The notes under the pieces: generated by a model
The model's database searches: none
What the model was told of the DNA's origin: nothing
The model's input: the letters and a program-made list of their open reading frames with translations, nothing else
Position numbers and translations under genes: made by a program
Shown: positions 45,578 to 53,519 of the stretch, piece by piece
Position numbering within the stretch: position 1 is the stretch's first letter
Layout: each line of letters starts with the position of its first letter
NCBI RefSeq assembly: GCF_000383615.1
Contig: NZ_KB911594.1
Span: 1-64,000 of the forward strand
DNA: 64,000 nt
From: Streptomyces canus 299MFChir4.1
Lineage (GTDB): Bacteria; Actinomycetota; Actinomycetes; Streptomycetales; Streptomycetaceae
Direction of reading: 5' to 3'

Positions 45578-46735
45578 CTACGGCAGGTTGCGCGCCATGA
45601 CGATCCGCTGGACCTGGTTCGTACCCTCGTAGATCTGCGTGATCTTCGCGTCGCGCATCATCCGCTCGACCGGGTAGTCACGGGTGTAGCCGTACCCGCC
45701 CAGCAGCTGGACCGCGTCCGTGGTGACCTCCATGGCCACGTCCGAGGCGAAGCACTTGGCCGCGGCGCCCTGGAAGGTGAGGTCCTTGTCGAGGCGCTCC
45801 GAGGCGGCCGCGGCCTGGTAGGTCAGGGCGCGGGCGGCGGAGATCTTCATGGCCATGTCGGCGAGCATGAACTGGATGCCCTGGAAGTCGGCGATGGCCT
45901 TGCCGAACTGCTTGCGCTCCTGGACGTAGCCCTTGGCGTAGTCGAGGGCGCCCTGGGCGACACCGAGGGCCTGGGCGGCGATGGTGATGCGGGTGTGGTC
46001 CAGGGTCTTCATCGCCGTGGCGAAGCCGGTGCCCTCGTCGCCGATCATGCGGTCGGCCGGGATGCGGACGTTGTCCAGGTAGACCTCGCGTGTGGGCGAG
46101 CCCTTGATGCCGAGCTTCTTCTCGGGGGCGCCGAAGGAGACGCCCTCGTCGGACTTCTCGACGACGAAGGCGGAGATGCCCTTCGAGCGCTTCGAGGGGT
46201 CCGTCACGGCCATCACCGTGTAGTACTCGGACTCGCCGGCGTTGGTGATCCAGCGCTTCACGCCGTTGAGGACCCAGTAATCGCCGTCGCGGACCGCCTT
46301 GGTCTTCATGCCGGCCGCGTCGGAACCGGCGTCCGGCTCGGAGAGGGCGTACGAGAACATCACGTCGCCCTTGGCGAGCGGGGTCATGTACTTCTTCTTC
46401 AGCTCGTCCGAGCCGGAGAGGATCACCGGGAGCGAGCCCAGCTTGTTCACCGCGGGGATCAGGGAGGAGGACACGCAGACGCGTGCGACCTCCTCGATGA
46501 CGATCACCGTGGCCAGCGCGTCGGCGCCCGCGCCGCCGTACTCCTCGGAGACGTGCACGGCATGCAGGTCGTTGGCCACCAGCGCGTCCAGCGCCTCGCG
46601 CGGGAAGCGGGCCTCCTCGTCGACCGCGGCGGCGTACGGCGCGATCTTCGCCTCCGCCAGCGAGCGGATGGCGTCCCGGAGCATGTCGTGCTCCTCGGAC
46701 GGGCGGTACAGGTCGAAGTCAGCCGTTCCGGCCAA
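45578..46735 (-). CDS. acyl-CoA dehydrogenase (FadE25 type)
   Basis: This 385-residue FAD enzyme oxidises acyl-CoA to enoyl-CoA. Marks are FSYALSEPDAGSD near residue 126, NGVKRWITNAGESEYYTVMA near 156, the FAD-binding RKQFGKAIADFQGIQFMLADMA near 270, QLLGGYGYTRDYPVERMMRD near 340, and the C-terminal catalytic Glu in QIYEGTNQVQRIVMAR near 368. It matches M. tuberculosis fadE25 by position beside purE-purK. The start appears to be TTG (46735) with a weak GAGAG site. The chain length preference is unknown. Divergent from ugd with an AT-rich spacer. Confidence 0.93.
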   Translation of the reverse strand: MAGTADFDLYRPSEEHDMLRDAIRSLAEAKIAPYAAAVDEEARFPREALDALVANDLHAVHVSEEYGGAGADALATVIVIEEVARVCVSSSLIPAVNKLGSLPVILSGSDELKKKYMTPLAKGDVMFSYALSEPDAGSDAAGMKTKAVRDGDYWVLNGVKRWITNAGESEYYTVMAVTDPSKRSKGISAFVVEKSDEGVSFGAPEKKLGIKGSPTREVYLDNVRIPADRMIGDEGTGFATAMKTLDHTRITIAAQALGVAQGALDYAKGYVQERKQFGKAIADFQGIQFMLADMAMKISAARALTYQAAAASERLDKDLTFQGAAAKCFASDVAMEVTTDAVQLLGGYGYTRDYPVERMMRDAKITQIYEGTNQVQRIVMARNLP

Positions 46736-46780
46736 GGTCTCTCACGCTCCAAGGACGCTGTGATGCCTGTGCTAATTACC

Positions 46781-46790
46781 GTTAAGTAAC
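46781..46790. promoter_or_regulatory. palindrome GTTAAGTAAC between divergent genes
   Basis: GTTA-AG-TAAC sits in a short A/T-rich island (46772-46800), which is rare in this genome, 46 bases before the acyl-CoA dehydrogenase start. TetR-type repressors of acyl-CoA metabolism commonly bind such palindromes. Inference only. Confidence 0.4.
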
Positions 46791-46913
46791 TCAAATTTTA
46801 GGGCCCGGCCCACGGGACGGATACGTGAGCTTGGCGACAGCGGGAAAACTGCCCGTCACACCCTCCGACTATGCTCGGGCGCGCACTGGCCCGTCCCTCT
46901 TTCTGGAGTCTCC

Positions 46914-48257
46914 ATGGCCCTCAAGATCACCGTGATCGGCACCGGCTACCTCGGCGCCACCCACGCCGCGGCCATGGCCGAGCTCGGTTTCGAGGTGCTG
47001 GGGCTCGACGTGGTGCCCGAGAAGATCGAGATGCTCCAGCGGGGCCAGGTCCCGATGTACGAGCCAGGCCTGGAGGAGCTGCTGCGCAAGCATGTCGCCG
47101 GGATCGAGGGCTCCACGGGCCGGCTGCGCTTCACCATGGACTGGGAAGAGGCCGGCGCCTTCGGTGACGTGCACTTCGTCTGCGTGAACACTCCGCAGCG
47201 GCACGGCGAGTACGCCTGCGACATGTCGTACGTCGACTCGGCGTTCGCCTCCCTCGCCCCGCACCTGACCCGTCCGGCGCTCGTCGTCGGCAAGTCGACG
47301 GTGCCCGTGGGCTCCGCCGACCGGCTGGCCCGCTATCTGGCCGACCACTCCCCCGCGGGCGCCGACGCCGAGCTGGCCTGGAACCCGGAGTTCCTGCGCG
47401 AGGGCTTCGCCGTGGACGACACGCTGCACCCGGACCGGATCGTCGTCGGCGTGCGCAGCGAGCGCACGGAGAAGCTGCTGCGCGAGGTGTACGCGACACC
47501 GCTCGGCGAGGGCACGCCGTTCGTGGTGACCGACTTCCCGACCGCGGAGCTGGTGAAGACCTCCGCGAACTCCTTCCTGGCCACGAAGATCTCCTTCATC
47601 AACGCGATGGCGGAGATGTGCGAGGCCTCCGGCGGCGATGTCGCCAAGCTCGCCGAGGCCATCGGGTACGACGACCGGATCGGGAAGAAGTTCCTGCGGG
47701 CCGGGATCGGCTTCGGCGGCGGCTGTCTGCCCAAGGACATCCGTGCCTTCATGGCCCGTGCGGGTGAGCTCGGCGCGGACCAGGCGCTGACCTTCCTGCG
47801 CGAGATCGACTCGATCAACATGCGCCAGCGCGGGCAGATGGTGGAGCTGGCCCGGCAGATACTGGGCGGCGGGCCGTTCCTCGGCAAGCGGGTCGCGGTG
47901 CTCGGCGCCACCTTCAAGCCCGACTCGGACGACGTCCGGGACTCGCCCGCGCTGAACGTCGCCGGGCAGATACACCTCCAGGGCGGCCAGGTCACGGTCT
48001 ACGACCCGAAGGGCATGGACAACGCCCGCCGCCTGTTCCCCACCCTCGGCTACGCCGACACCGCCGTGGACGCGGTCCGGAGCGCCGACGTCGTACTCCA
48101 CCTCACGGAGTGGCGGGAGTTCCGCGAACTGGACCCGGCCGCCCTCGGCGAGGTCGCGGCGGCGAAGGTCGTCCTCGACGGCCGCAACGCCCTGGACCCG
48201 GAGCTGTGGCGGAAGGCGGGCTGGACGTACCGGGCGATGGGGCGGCCGACGGCCTGA
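46914..48257 (+). CDS. UDP-glucose/GDP-mannose dehydrogenase family, probably UDP-glucose 6-dehydrogenase
   Basis: This 447-residue enzyme oxidises a nucleotide sugar to its uronic acid, most likely UDP-glucose to UDP-glucuronate, with two NAD. The N-terminal dinucleotide loop is VIGTGYLGATHAAAMAELG. The middle has AWNPEFLREGFAVDD and ELVKTSANSFLATKISFINAMAE; the catalytic Cys lies in GIGFGGGCLPKDIRAF near residue 263; the C-terminal domain has LGATFKPDSDDVRDSPAL. A candidate -10 (TATGCT, 46870-46875) lies 40 bases upstream. It could supply charged sugars to the wall polymers handled by the LCP proteins. GDP-mannose specificity is not excluded. Confidence 0.9.
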   Translation: MALKITVIGTGYLGATHAAAMAELGFEVLGLDVVPEKIEMLQRGQVPMYEPGLEELLRKHVAGIEGSTGRLRFTMDWEEAGAFGDVHFVCVNTPQRHGEYACDMSYVDSAFASLAPHLTRPALVVGKSTVPVGSADRLARYLADHSPAGADAELAWNPEFLREGFAVDDTLHPDRIVVGVRSERTEKLLREVYATPLGEGTPFVVTDFPTAELVKTSANSFLATKISFINAMAEMCEASGGDVAKLAEAIGYDDRIGKKFLRAGIGFGGGCLPKDIRAFMARAGELGADQALTFLREIDSINMRQRGQMVELARQILGGGPFLGKRVAVLGATFKPDSDDVRDSPALNVAGQIHLQGGQVTVYDPKGMDNARRLFPTLGYADTAVDAVRSADVVLHLTEWREFRELDPAALGEVAAAKVVLDGRNALDPELWRKAGWTYRAMGRPTA

Positions 48258-48676
48258 GCGGAGGCCGTGGCGGTGGCGGCAGGGGCGGGGCCTCACCGGG
48301 CCCCGGCGGCCGCATGACGGAGGCTCAGGACAGCCGTTCGGCTGCCGTGCCCTGGGCGACCGTGCTGTCGTCCTCGCCGTCCAGGCCCGGAGTCGTAGCG
48401 GTGGGCGCGCACCCCGTCCCGCCAGAGCTCCAACTCCGGCCGGTCATCGTCGTACAGCCTGGCATATGCCGCCTCCCCGGAATCACCAACACGAGTTCGA
48501 TTTGCATTCGAGCACGGCGGTGAATTGACCGTTCTCACAGACCACACCCCCATAAAGGAGAGGTAGGCAACGATCGGTTAACCGGTGCGTAGTCAAGCGG
48601 AATCCGCCCTCCACTCCACTGTTCGTCATCGCCGGACTCTTCGACCGGGTTGATGCGAGCATGTCAGGAGTGAATC
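48258..48676. other. ugd/copper operon intergenic region
   Basis: These 419 bases contain the small frame-disrupted reading frame described separately (48325-48462, minus), the palindrome CGGTTAACCG (48575-48584), and a possible rightward promoter with TTGACC (48525-48530) and CATAAA (48551-48556) set 20 bases apart, too wide for confidence. The ribosome site CAGGAG lies just before the first copper-operon gene. Confidence 0.5.
48325..48462 (-). pseudogene. small unknown ORF with two compensating frame changes
   Basis: An ATG (48462) with a perfect GGGGAGG site six bases upstream opens a 45-codon frame ending at 48325. However, between about 48455 and 48390 the strong Streptomyces codon bias is in another frame (RLYDDDRPELELWRDGVRAH, nearly every third base G or C), and it returns to the first frame for the end (LDGEDDSTVAQGTAAERLS). 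This suggests an original protein of about 46 residues now disturbed by two small indels, or base-call errors. Function unknown. Confidence 0.4.
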
Positions 48677-49324
48677 ATGCCCCTGTTTCGCGGGGTGGAG
48701 TGGCCGCGTGATCATCGCGACGAGCTGGTCGCCGGGGCGCTCGTCGCCGCGGTGGTGATCGTGCTGGGGTACGCCTCGGGCATCGGTGCCCCCGCCGCTT
48801 CCGGGGCGGCCGAGGCCGCACTTTCCCCGGCCTCGCCGCCCGCGGCCACGGCACCGGAGGCGACCGCGCCGGGTGCCGGTCAAGTCCCCGCCGACTCCGG
48901 CGAGTTGCCGGCCTACGGCGGGGCCGGCTCCGACCTGGGATACGGCGGGACCGGGTCGGACATCGGATACGGCGATGCCGGGGGCGTCGTGACCGGTACC
49001 GGCCCCGTCGACGGGAGCGGCGGGCAAGGCGGCGGCAGTCACACCGGGCACGCGAGCTCGCCCCCCGCGGGCACGCCCACCCCCGCTCCCACTCCCACCC
49101 CGTCCCCCTCGGCCACTTGCCGGGACGGCGAGGTCACCCTTGTGCAACCGCTGCTCGTCGGCCTCACCGAGCCCGCCCTCGGTCTCCTGGGCGGTGCGAC
49201 CGCGTCCCCCTCGCCGACGCCCTCTCCCTCGCCCTGCGTCGGCCTCGCCCCCGTCTCCGGCCTGCTCGGCGGGGTCCTCGCCGGCTCCCCCTCCGCCTCC
49301 CCGCGGCCGGGGGCGACGCCATGA
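48677..49324 (+). CDS. membrane-anchored low-complexity protein of the copper operon
   Basis: This is a 215-residue protein. A single membrane segment near 18-38 (ELVAGALVAAVVIVLGYASG) is followed by Ala/Pro/Thr-rich extracellular sequence, a Gly/Tyr repeat (GAGSDLGYGGTGSDIGYGD), a Thr-Pro run, and two single-Cys modules near the C-terminus (CRDGEVTLVQPLL and CVGLAPVSGLLGG). No family is recognised. The ATG has CAGGAG upstream, and its stop overlaps the CopC-CopD start by four bases (ATGA). It is the first gene of the five-gene operon, suggesting an envelope role in copper handling. Confidence 0.75.
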   Translation: MPLFRGVEWPRDHRDELVAGALVAAVVIVLGYASGIGAPAASGAAEAALSPASPPAATAPEATAPGAGQVPADSGELPAYGGAGSDLGYGGTGSDIGYGDAGGVVTGTGPVDGSGGQGGGSHTGHASSPPAGTPTPAPTPTPSPSATCRDGEVTLVQPLLVGLTEPALGLLGGATASPSPTPSPSPCVGLAPVSGLLGGVLAGSPSASPRPGATP

Positions 49325-50643
49325 GGCCACTGCTCGTCCTCGCCGCTTTCCTCTGCGCCCTCCTCGGCGCCGCCCAACCCGCTTCCGCGCACACCGAGTT
49401 GGTGAGCTCCTCCCCCAAGGACGGGGCCACGCCCGCGAAGGCTCCCGACCACCTCACCCTCACCTTCGACGAGGCCGTCGACCTGGCCGACGTACGGGTG
49501 CTGACGGTGGACGGGGACCGGCTGCCGGTGGCCCGTCCGCCGAGGGGAACGGCGAAGGGAACGGCGGAGAGCAACGTCGTGCGGGTCGCGCTCGGCAGCC
49601 CTGCGGACGGGAGGTTCGCGGTGGTGTGGTCCGTCGTGGACGAGGAGGACGGACACGCCTCCTCCGGGCGGATCGCCTTCGCCGTCGGGGCGGCCCCCGC
49701 CAGGACCGGCGGCGACGAGGCCCGGGCCGCCGCTCCCGCACCGTCCCCCTCGGTGCGCAAGGGCCTCGTCGCCGTCCGCTGGGCCGGATACCTCGCGCTG
49801 GCCCTGTTCGTCGGCGGGCTCGCGTTCGTCGCGCTGCTGTGGCCGGGCGGGGCCTACGAGCCGCGGGCCCGGGCGCTGCTCGGGCTGGCCTGGACGGGCG
49901 GACTGCTGGCGACCGTGGCGGCCGTGGGACTGCAGGGCGCGTACGCCTCGCTCGGCGGCCTGCGGGACGCCCTGCGCCCGGCGACCTACGCGGACGTCCT
50001 GGCCACCGAACCCGGCGTCGTGCTCGCCGCACGCGGCCTGATGTGGGTGCTCGCGGCCGTGGTGCTCGCCGCGCTACTCCAGGGCGCCGCGCGCTCGCCG
50101 GGCTGGCGGGTGGGCGCGCTCGCGGTGGCCTTCGGGCTGCTGCGCACGACCGGCATGACGGGCCACAACTCCGAGGGCGGTGAGCCCACTTGGGGCGCGG
50201 TCGCCGACTTCGTGCACCTTCTCGGGGCCGCGCTGTGGATCGGCGGGCTCGCCATGCTCGCGCTGGCGGTGCTGCCGCGTCGGCGGCCCGCGGAGCTGGC
50301 CGAGGTGGTGCCGGGCTACGCGCGGCTCGCGGCGCTGAGCGTCACGGGCATCGTCGGCGCCGGGCTGGTGCTCGCGTGGCAGGTGGTGGGGTCGTTCGAC
50401 GGCCTTCTGCACACCTCCTACGGGCATCTGCTGCTCGTCAAGACAGCCGTCCTCGGGTGCGTCCTGCTCGCCGCGTACGCGAGCCGCCAGTGGGTGCGCA
50501 CCCGTCTCGATCTCGCCGTGCTGCTGCGCGGCGACGCCGCCACCGTGCGGCCCTTCGGTTACTCGGTCGCGGCCGAGACGGGGCTGGTCCTCGTCGTGCT
50601 CGCCGTGACGAGTCTGCTGGTCACGGCCGATCCCGGCCGCTGA
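49321..50643 (+). CDS. CopC-CopD fusion copper resistance/uptake protein
   Basis: This is a 440-residue protein. A signal peptide (1-23, ending ASA) leaves His24 as the first mature residue, the N-terminal copper ligand of CopC. The CopC domain (about 24-120) also has DEEDGHASSGRIAFAVG with the second His. A linker (about 125-140) leads to CopD, with about eight membrane segments (148-435) including FVHLLGAALWIGGLAML. Such fusions (as in YcnJ) are linked to copper import or periplasmic delivery. It overlaps the preceding gene and precedes a cupredoxin by 27 bases, so it sits inside one operon. Confidence 0.92.
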   Translation: MRPLLVLAAFLCALLGAAQPASAHTELVSSSPKDGATPAKAPDHLTLTFDEAVDLADVRVLTVDGDRLPVARPPRGTAKGTAESNVVRVALGSPADGRFAVVWSVVDEEDGHASSGRIAFAVGAAPARTGGDEARAAAPAPSPSVRKGLVAVRWAGYLALALFVGGLAFVALLWPGGAYEPRARALLGLAWTGGLLATVAAVGLQGAYASLGGLRDALRPATYADVLATEPGVVLAARGLMWVLAAVVLAALLQGAARSPGWRVGALAVAFGLLRTTGMTGHNSEGGEPTWGAVADFVHLLGAALWIGGLAMLALAVLPRRRPAELAEVVPGYARLAALSVTGIVGAGLVLAWQVVGSFDGLLHTSYGHLLLVKTAVLGCVLLAAYASRQWVRTRLDLAVLLRGDAATVRPFGYSVAAETGLVLVVLAVTSLLVTADPGR

Positions 50644-50670
50644 ACACCCGCAAAAGCAAAAGGAGTTGCA

Positions 50671-51657
50671 GTGAGAAGCAAAGACGAGACCGGTGGCCGG
50701 CGAAGCAAGTCGCCGACCGGGAACCGGTCCCTGCTGTTCGCCGGCCTCGGCGCGGCCCTCGCCGCCGTGCTCAGTCTCGGGCTGCTGAGCGCGGCCACGG
50801 GTTCCACGGCGGCCTCGCAGCAGGCCGCGGGCGCGGCTCAGGCGCCCGCTGCCGCCGCTGCCGCCGCTGCCGCCATGAAGGCCGCCGCCGCCCCCGACTA
50901 CCAAGTCGACATCACGGGTTACAAGTTCGGCGACGGCAAGCAGCTCGTGGTCGAGGTGGGCCAGACGGTCCGGTGGACCAACCACGACAGCGCGCCGCAC
51001 ACGGTGACCACGACCAAGGCCCCGGTGGCCTTCGACTCGGGGACGCTGAAGAAGGGCGACTCGTGGTCGTACACCTTCAGCAAGGTCGGCACCTACGAGT
51101 ACTACTGCGCGGTGCACCCGGACATGGTGTCGTCCGTGAAGGTGGTGGCGGCCTCCGGCGGCGGCACCACCCCCATGCCGACCCCGACGGCGACCCCGAC
51201 GACGGGTCCCACGGCCACGCCGACGGCGACCCCCACGCCGACCGGCATGCCGATGCCGACCTCAACGCCGACGGCCACGCCCACCAGCGGCGGTGGCGGC
51301 GAGCAGTGCACGAGCATCCGCAATGAGCTCCTGCCGATCCTCCAGCACCTCTACGCGGCCCACCTGGAGGAGTCGCCCGGCCGGCAGGTGCAGGACGCGC
51401 TGTCGCTGGACTCGTACATCAAGATGCACACGGTGTGGATCGCGAGCATCCTCAAGCCGGCCGTCAACGACGGCGGGACGGTGCTCGACAGCACGCTGAG
51501 CGTGCTGCTGGCCCACATCAACTCCGCGCACCTGGAGGAGTCGCTCGGACAGCAGGTCACCGATCTGCTGAACCCCGACGCCTACGTGAAGATGCACACC
51601 GTCTGGGCCGAGCACCTGCTCGCTCCCACCACGGACTTCCTCACCACCAGCTGCTGA
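50671..51657 (+). CDS. secreted cupredoxin with duplicated C-terminal module
   Basis: This is a 328-residue exported protein. A membrane/signal segment (about 20-42) and a poly-Ala stretch lead to a plastocyanin-like domain (about 76-157) with the type 1 copper ligands H110 (SAPHTVT), C146, H149 and M152 (YYCAVHPDM). A Thr-Pro linker (about 165-208) follows. The C-terminal 115 residues hold two related units of about 45 residues, each with HLEES, a QV-D-L stretch and KMHTVW. I know no name for that module. The GTG start has AAGGAG six bases upstream. It is the third gene of the copper operon. Confidence 0.85.
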   Translation: MRSKDETGGRRSKSPTGNRSLLFAGLGAALAAVLSLGLLSAATGSTAASQQAAGAAQAPAAAAAAAAAMKAAAAPDYQVDITGYKFGDGKQLVVEVGQTVRWTNHDSAPHTVTTTKAPVAFDSGTLKKGDSWSYTFSKVGTYEYYCAVHPDMVSSVKVVAASGGGTTPMPTPTATPTTGPTATPTATPTPTGMPMPTSTPTATPTSGGGGEQCTSIRNELLPILQHLYAAHLEESPGRQVQDALSLDSYIKMHTVWIASILKPAVNDGGTVLDSTLSVLLAHINSAHLEESLGQQVTDLLNPDAYVKMHTVWAEHLLAPTTDFLTTSC

Positions 51658-51766
51658 CACATGGGTGGACGCCGTTCCGGCCGGGGCTCAGCCGGCCGGA
51701 ACGGCGTCCACGGTCATTCTCCACACCCCCACCACATTTCGGGAACCGCTTTCCAAGGAGTTCGGG

Positions 51767-52225
51767 ATGACAACCGTCACCCTGCCCACCGTTCCTCCGC
51801 CCCGCCGGCTCACCGTGGCCCCCGGCCGCTCGCTCGCCGAACTCACCGCCTGGTACGGGCCTTTGCCGGTACGGCGGCGGCGGATACCCCTCGCCGGAGC
51901 GTCGCTGGAGACGTCCCCGGACGCCCCTCACCCCGCGTTCCGTTTCGAGTTCGACCACGGCGAGCTGCGGGCCCAGCTCACCTCCGAGCGGGTCGAGGAC
52001 CTGCCCGGCGACCGCCTCCAGCTCACCGCCGACCTCGTCCTCGACGACGTCGCCTTCCCTGTCCTCCTGCGGATGCGTGTGCTCGACCGCGCCGAGGACC
52101 GGATGCTCGTCGTGGGCACGGCCCGGCTGTCCTACCGGCTGCTGCGCCGGGCCACCGGATTCCGGCTGCCGTGGCGGCTGCCGGCCACGTGTCTTCGGCT
52201 GCTCGTCGCGGCGGAGTTCGCATGA
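51767..52225 (+). CDS. small unknown protein of the copper operon, perhaps YceI-like
   Basis: This 152-residue protein has no signal peptide. After a Pro/Arg-rich N-terminus, the region from about 55 to 135 alternates beta strands (FRFEFDHGELRAQLT, RLQLTADLVLDDVAFPVLL, MLVVGTARLSYRLL) in a way that resembles the YceI lipocalin-like barrel. No strict motif is met, so this is a guess. The ATG start has AAGGAG six bases upstream. Its stop overlaps the next gene's ATG by four bases, so it is coupled to the second cupredoxin. Confidence 0.7.
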   Translation: MTTVTLPTVPPPRRLTVAPGRSLAELTAWYGPLPVRRRRIPLAGASLETSPDAPHPAFRFEFDHGELRAQLTSERVEDLPGDRLQLTADLVLDDVAFPVLLRMRVLDRAEDRMLVVGTARLSYRLLRRATGFRLPWRLPATCLRLLVAAEFA

Positions 52226-52890
52226 GGGGGCTGCTGCGGGCCGCGGCGGCGCTCGCCCTCCTCGCCATGTGGCTGCTGCCGTCGGGACAGGCGTCCGCGG
52301 CGGGCTACTCGGTGGCCATGAAGGGGTACGCCTTCTCGCCGGCGTCCTTGAGCGTGCCCGCCGGTTCCACGGTGACGTGGACCAACTACGACACGGCCCC
52401 GCACGACGTGAAGACCACCTCCGGCCCGCTCTCGATCCACTCCCCCATGCTGAACAAGGGCCAGAGCTGGAGCTTCACCTTCGCCACGGCCGGTTCCTAC
52501 GGCTACGTCTGCACGGTCCACCCGGACATGACGGCGGGGATCACGGTCCGGGCGGCACCGGCACCGGCTCCTGCCAGGACCTCGGCGGCACCGAGAGAGC
52601 ACACGCACACGACACCGGCCCGGACCCCGTCCCGTACCGCGCACTCGGCACCGGCGATGACGATGCCGTCCGCGTCGCCATCGCCCACGGCATCCGAGGC
52701 GGCCGTACCGCAGACGGCACCGCAGGCGGCACCCCAGGCGACACAGCAGCCCGTGACCCAGACGGCAGCCTCGACGGGCCGCCCCCTGGACCCCCTGCTG
52801 CTCCTGGCCGGCCTGGTGGCCGGGGTGGCGGTCCTGTGCCTCCTGCTGGTCGGCTCAAGGACGTCCCAGGCGCAGAGGGAGGAATCCTGA
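52222..52890 (+). CDS. membrane-anchored cupredoxin
   Basis: This is a 222-residue exported protein. A signal peptide (about 1-27, ending ASAA) leads to a plastocyanin-like domain (about 28-113) with ligands H61 (TAPHDVKT), C97, H100 and M103 (GYVCTVHPDM). A His/Thr/Pro/Ala-rich linker (about 115-185) and a C-terminal membrane segment (about 190-212, LLLLAGLVAGVAVLCLLLVG) tether it to the outside of the membrane. It is the last gene of the copper operon and overlaps the previous one by four bases. It may pass copper or electrons to CopD or an oxidase; that is inference. Confidence 0.88.
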   Translation: MRGLLRAAAALALLAMWLLPSGQASAAGYSVAMKGYAFSPASLSVPAGSTVTWTNYDTAPHDVKTTSGPLSIHSPMLNKGQSWSFTFATAGSYGYVCTVHPDMTAGITVRAAPAPAPARTSAAPREHTHTTPARTPSRTAHSAPAMTMPSASPSPTASEAAVPQTAPQAAPQATQQPVTQTAASTGRPLDPLLLLAGLVAGVAVLCLLLVGSRTSQAQREES

Positions 52891-52899
52891 CGACACCGC

Positions 52900-53403
52900 T
52901 CACCCCTTGGCCCGGTAGCGCCGCATCTTCGCCCGCGCCCCGCACACCTGCATAGAGCACCACCGCCCCCGCCCCGCCGGACTCCGGTCGTAGTACGCCC
53001 AGTGGCAGTCCACGGCCTCACAGGCCTTCAGGCGGATCCACGTCCCCGCGACCAGCGACTCGGCGACGGCGGCGGCGACGCGGGAGAGCAGGGTCCGGGC
53101 GTCGGCGGGGGCGAGGGCGGCAGAGCCGTCCACCGCGGCCACGGTCAGCACCAGGGGCGCCGCCGCCAGCAACTCCCCCAGCGGTGTCACCGCCCGGTGC
53201 GGCGGATGCCCGGCGTGCGCCAGCAGAGCGACCCGCAGCGACTCCCTCAGCTCACGCGCCTGCGCCAGCTCCCCCTCGGTGATCCCGAACCGCGCCCGGC
53301 CCTCCGCCGTGCCCAGCGAATCGGCGCCCGACTCCAGGTCCACCGTGTTGACCAGGGACTCGACCAGGGCCAGCCCCCCGGGCGCGGGCGATCGCTCACT
53401 CAT
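52900..53403 (-). CDS. CGNR zinc-finger transcription regulator (ABATE domain)
   Basis: This is a 167-residue protein. The N-terminal ABATE (DUF1470) domain (about 8-115) has LVNTVDLESGADSL, and the C-terminal CGNR zinc finger (about 125-165) has RLKACEAVDCHWAYYDRS followed by CSMQVCGARAKMRRYR. The CGNR tetrapeptide is CGAR here. Such proteins are thought to sense a small ligand and bind DNA. It is divergent from two VOC genes, with palindromes in the spacer, so it probably controls them and itself. Confidence 0.87.
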   Translation of the reverse strand: MSERSPAPGGLALVESLVNTVDLESGADSLGTAEGRARFGITEGELAQARELRESLRVALLAHAGHPPHRAVTPLGELLAAAPLVLTVAAVDGSAALAPADARTLLSRVAAAVAESLVAGTWIRLKACEAVDCHWAYYDRSPAGRGRWCSMQVCGARAKMRRYRAKG

Positions 53404-53415
53404 GGCTGCACGCTA

Positions 53416-53501
53416 CCTAGCTAGGGAATTCCCTTGCGACGTTACCTCCGATGCGGGAGCATGCGGTAACCGTTACTGGTTACCCGCCTCTACAGGTAAC
53501 C
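53416..53501. promoter_or_regulatory. cluster of palindromes in the CGNR/VOC spacer
   Basis: Two overlapping perfect palindromes, CCTAGCTAGG (53416-53425) and GGGAATTCCC (53424-53433), lie just before the CGNR start. The spaced pair GGTAACC (53465-53471) and GGTTACC (53478-53484), plus a third GGTAACC (53495-53501), lie before the VOC gene. The last two sites are 19 and 50 bases from the VOC start codon. They are good operator candidates for the CGNR protein. Confidence 0.6.
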
Positions 53502-53519
53502 CCGCTTCAAGGAGGAAGC

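Noticed and set aside
51160..51290. Repetitive Thr-Pro coding DNA as a mobile-element footprint
   Set aside because: It is an in-frame Thr/Pro linker between two protein domains, with no flanking repeats or transposase.
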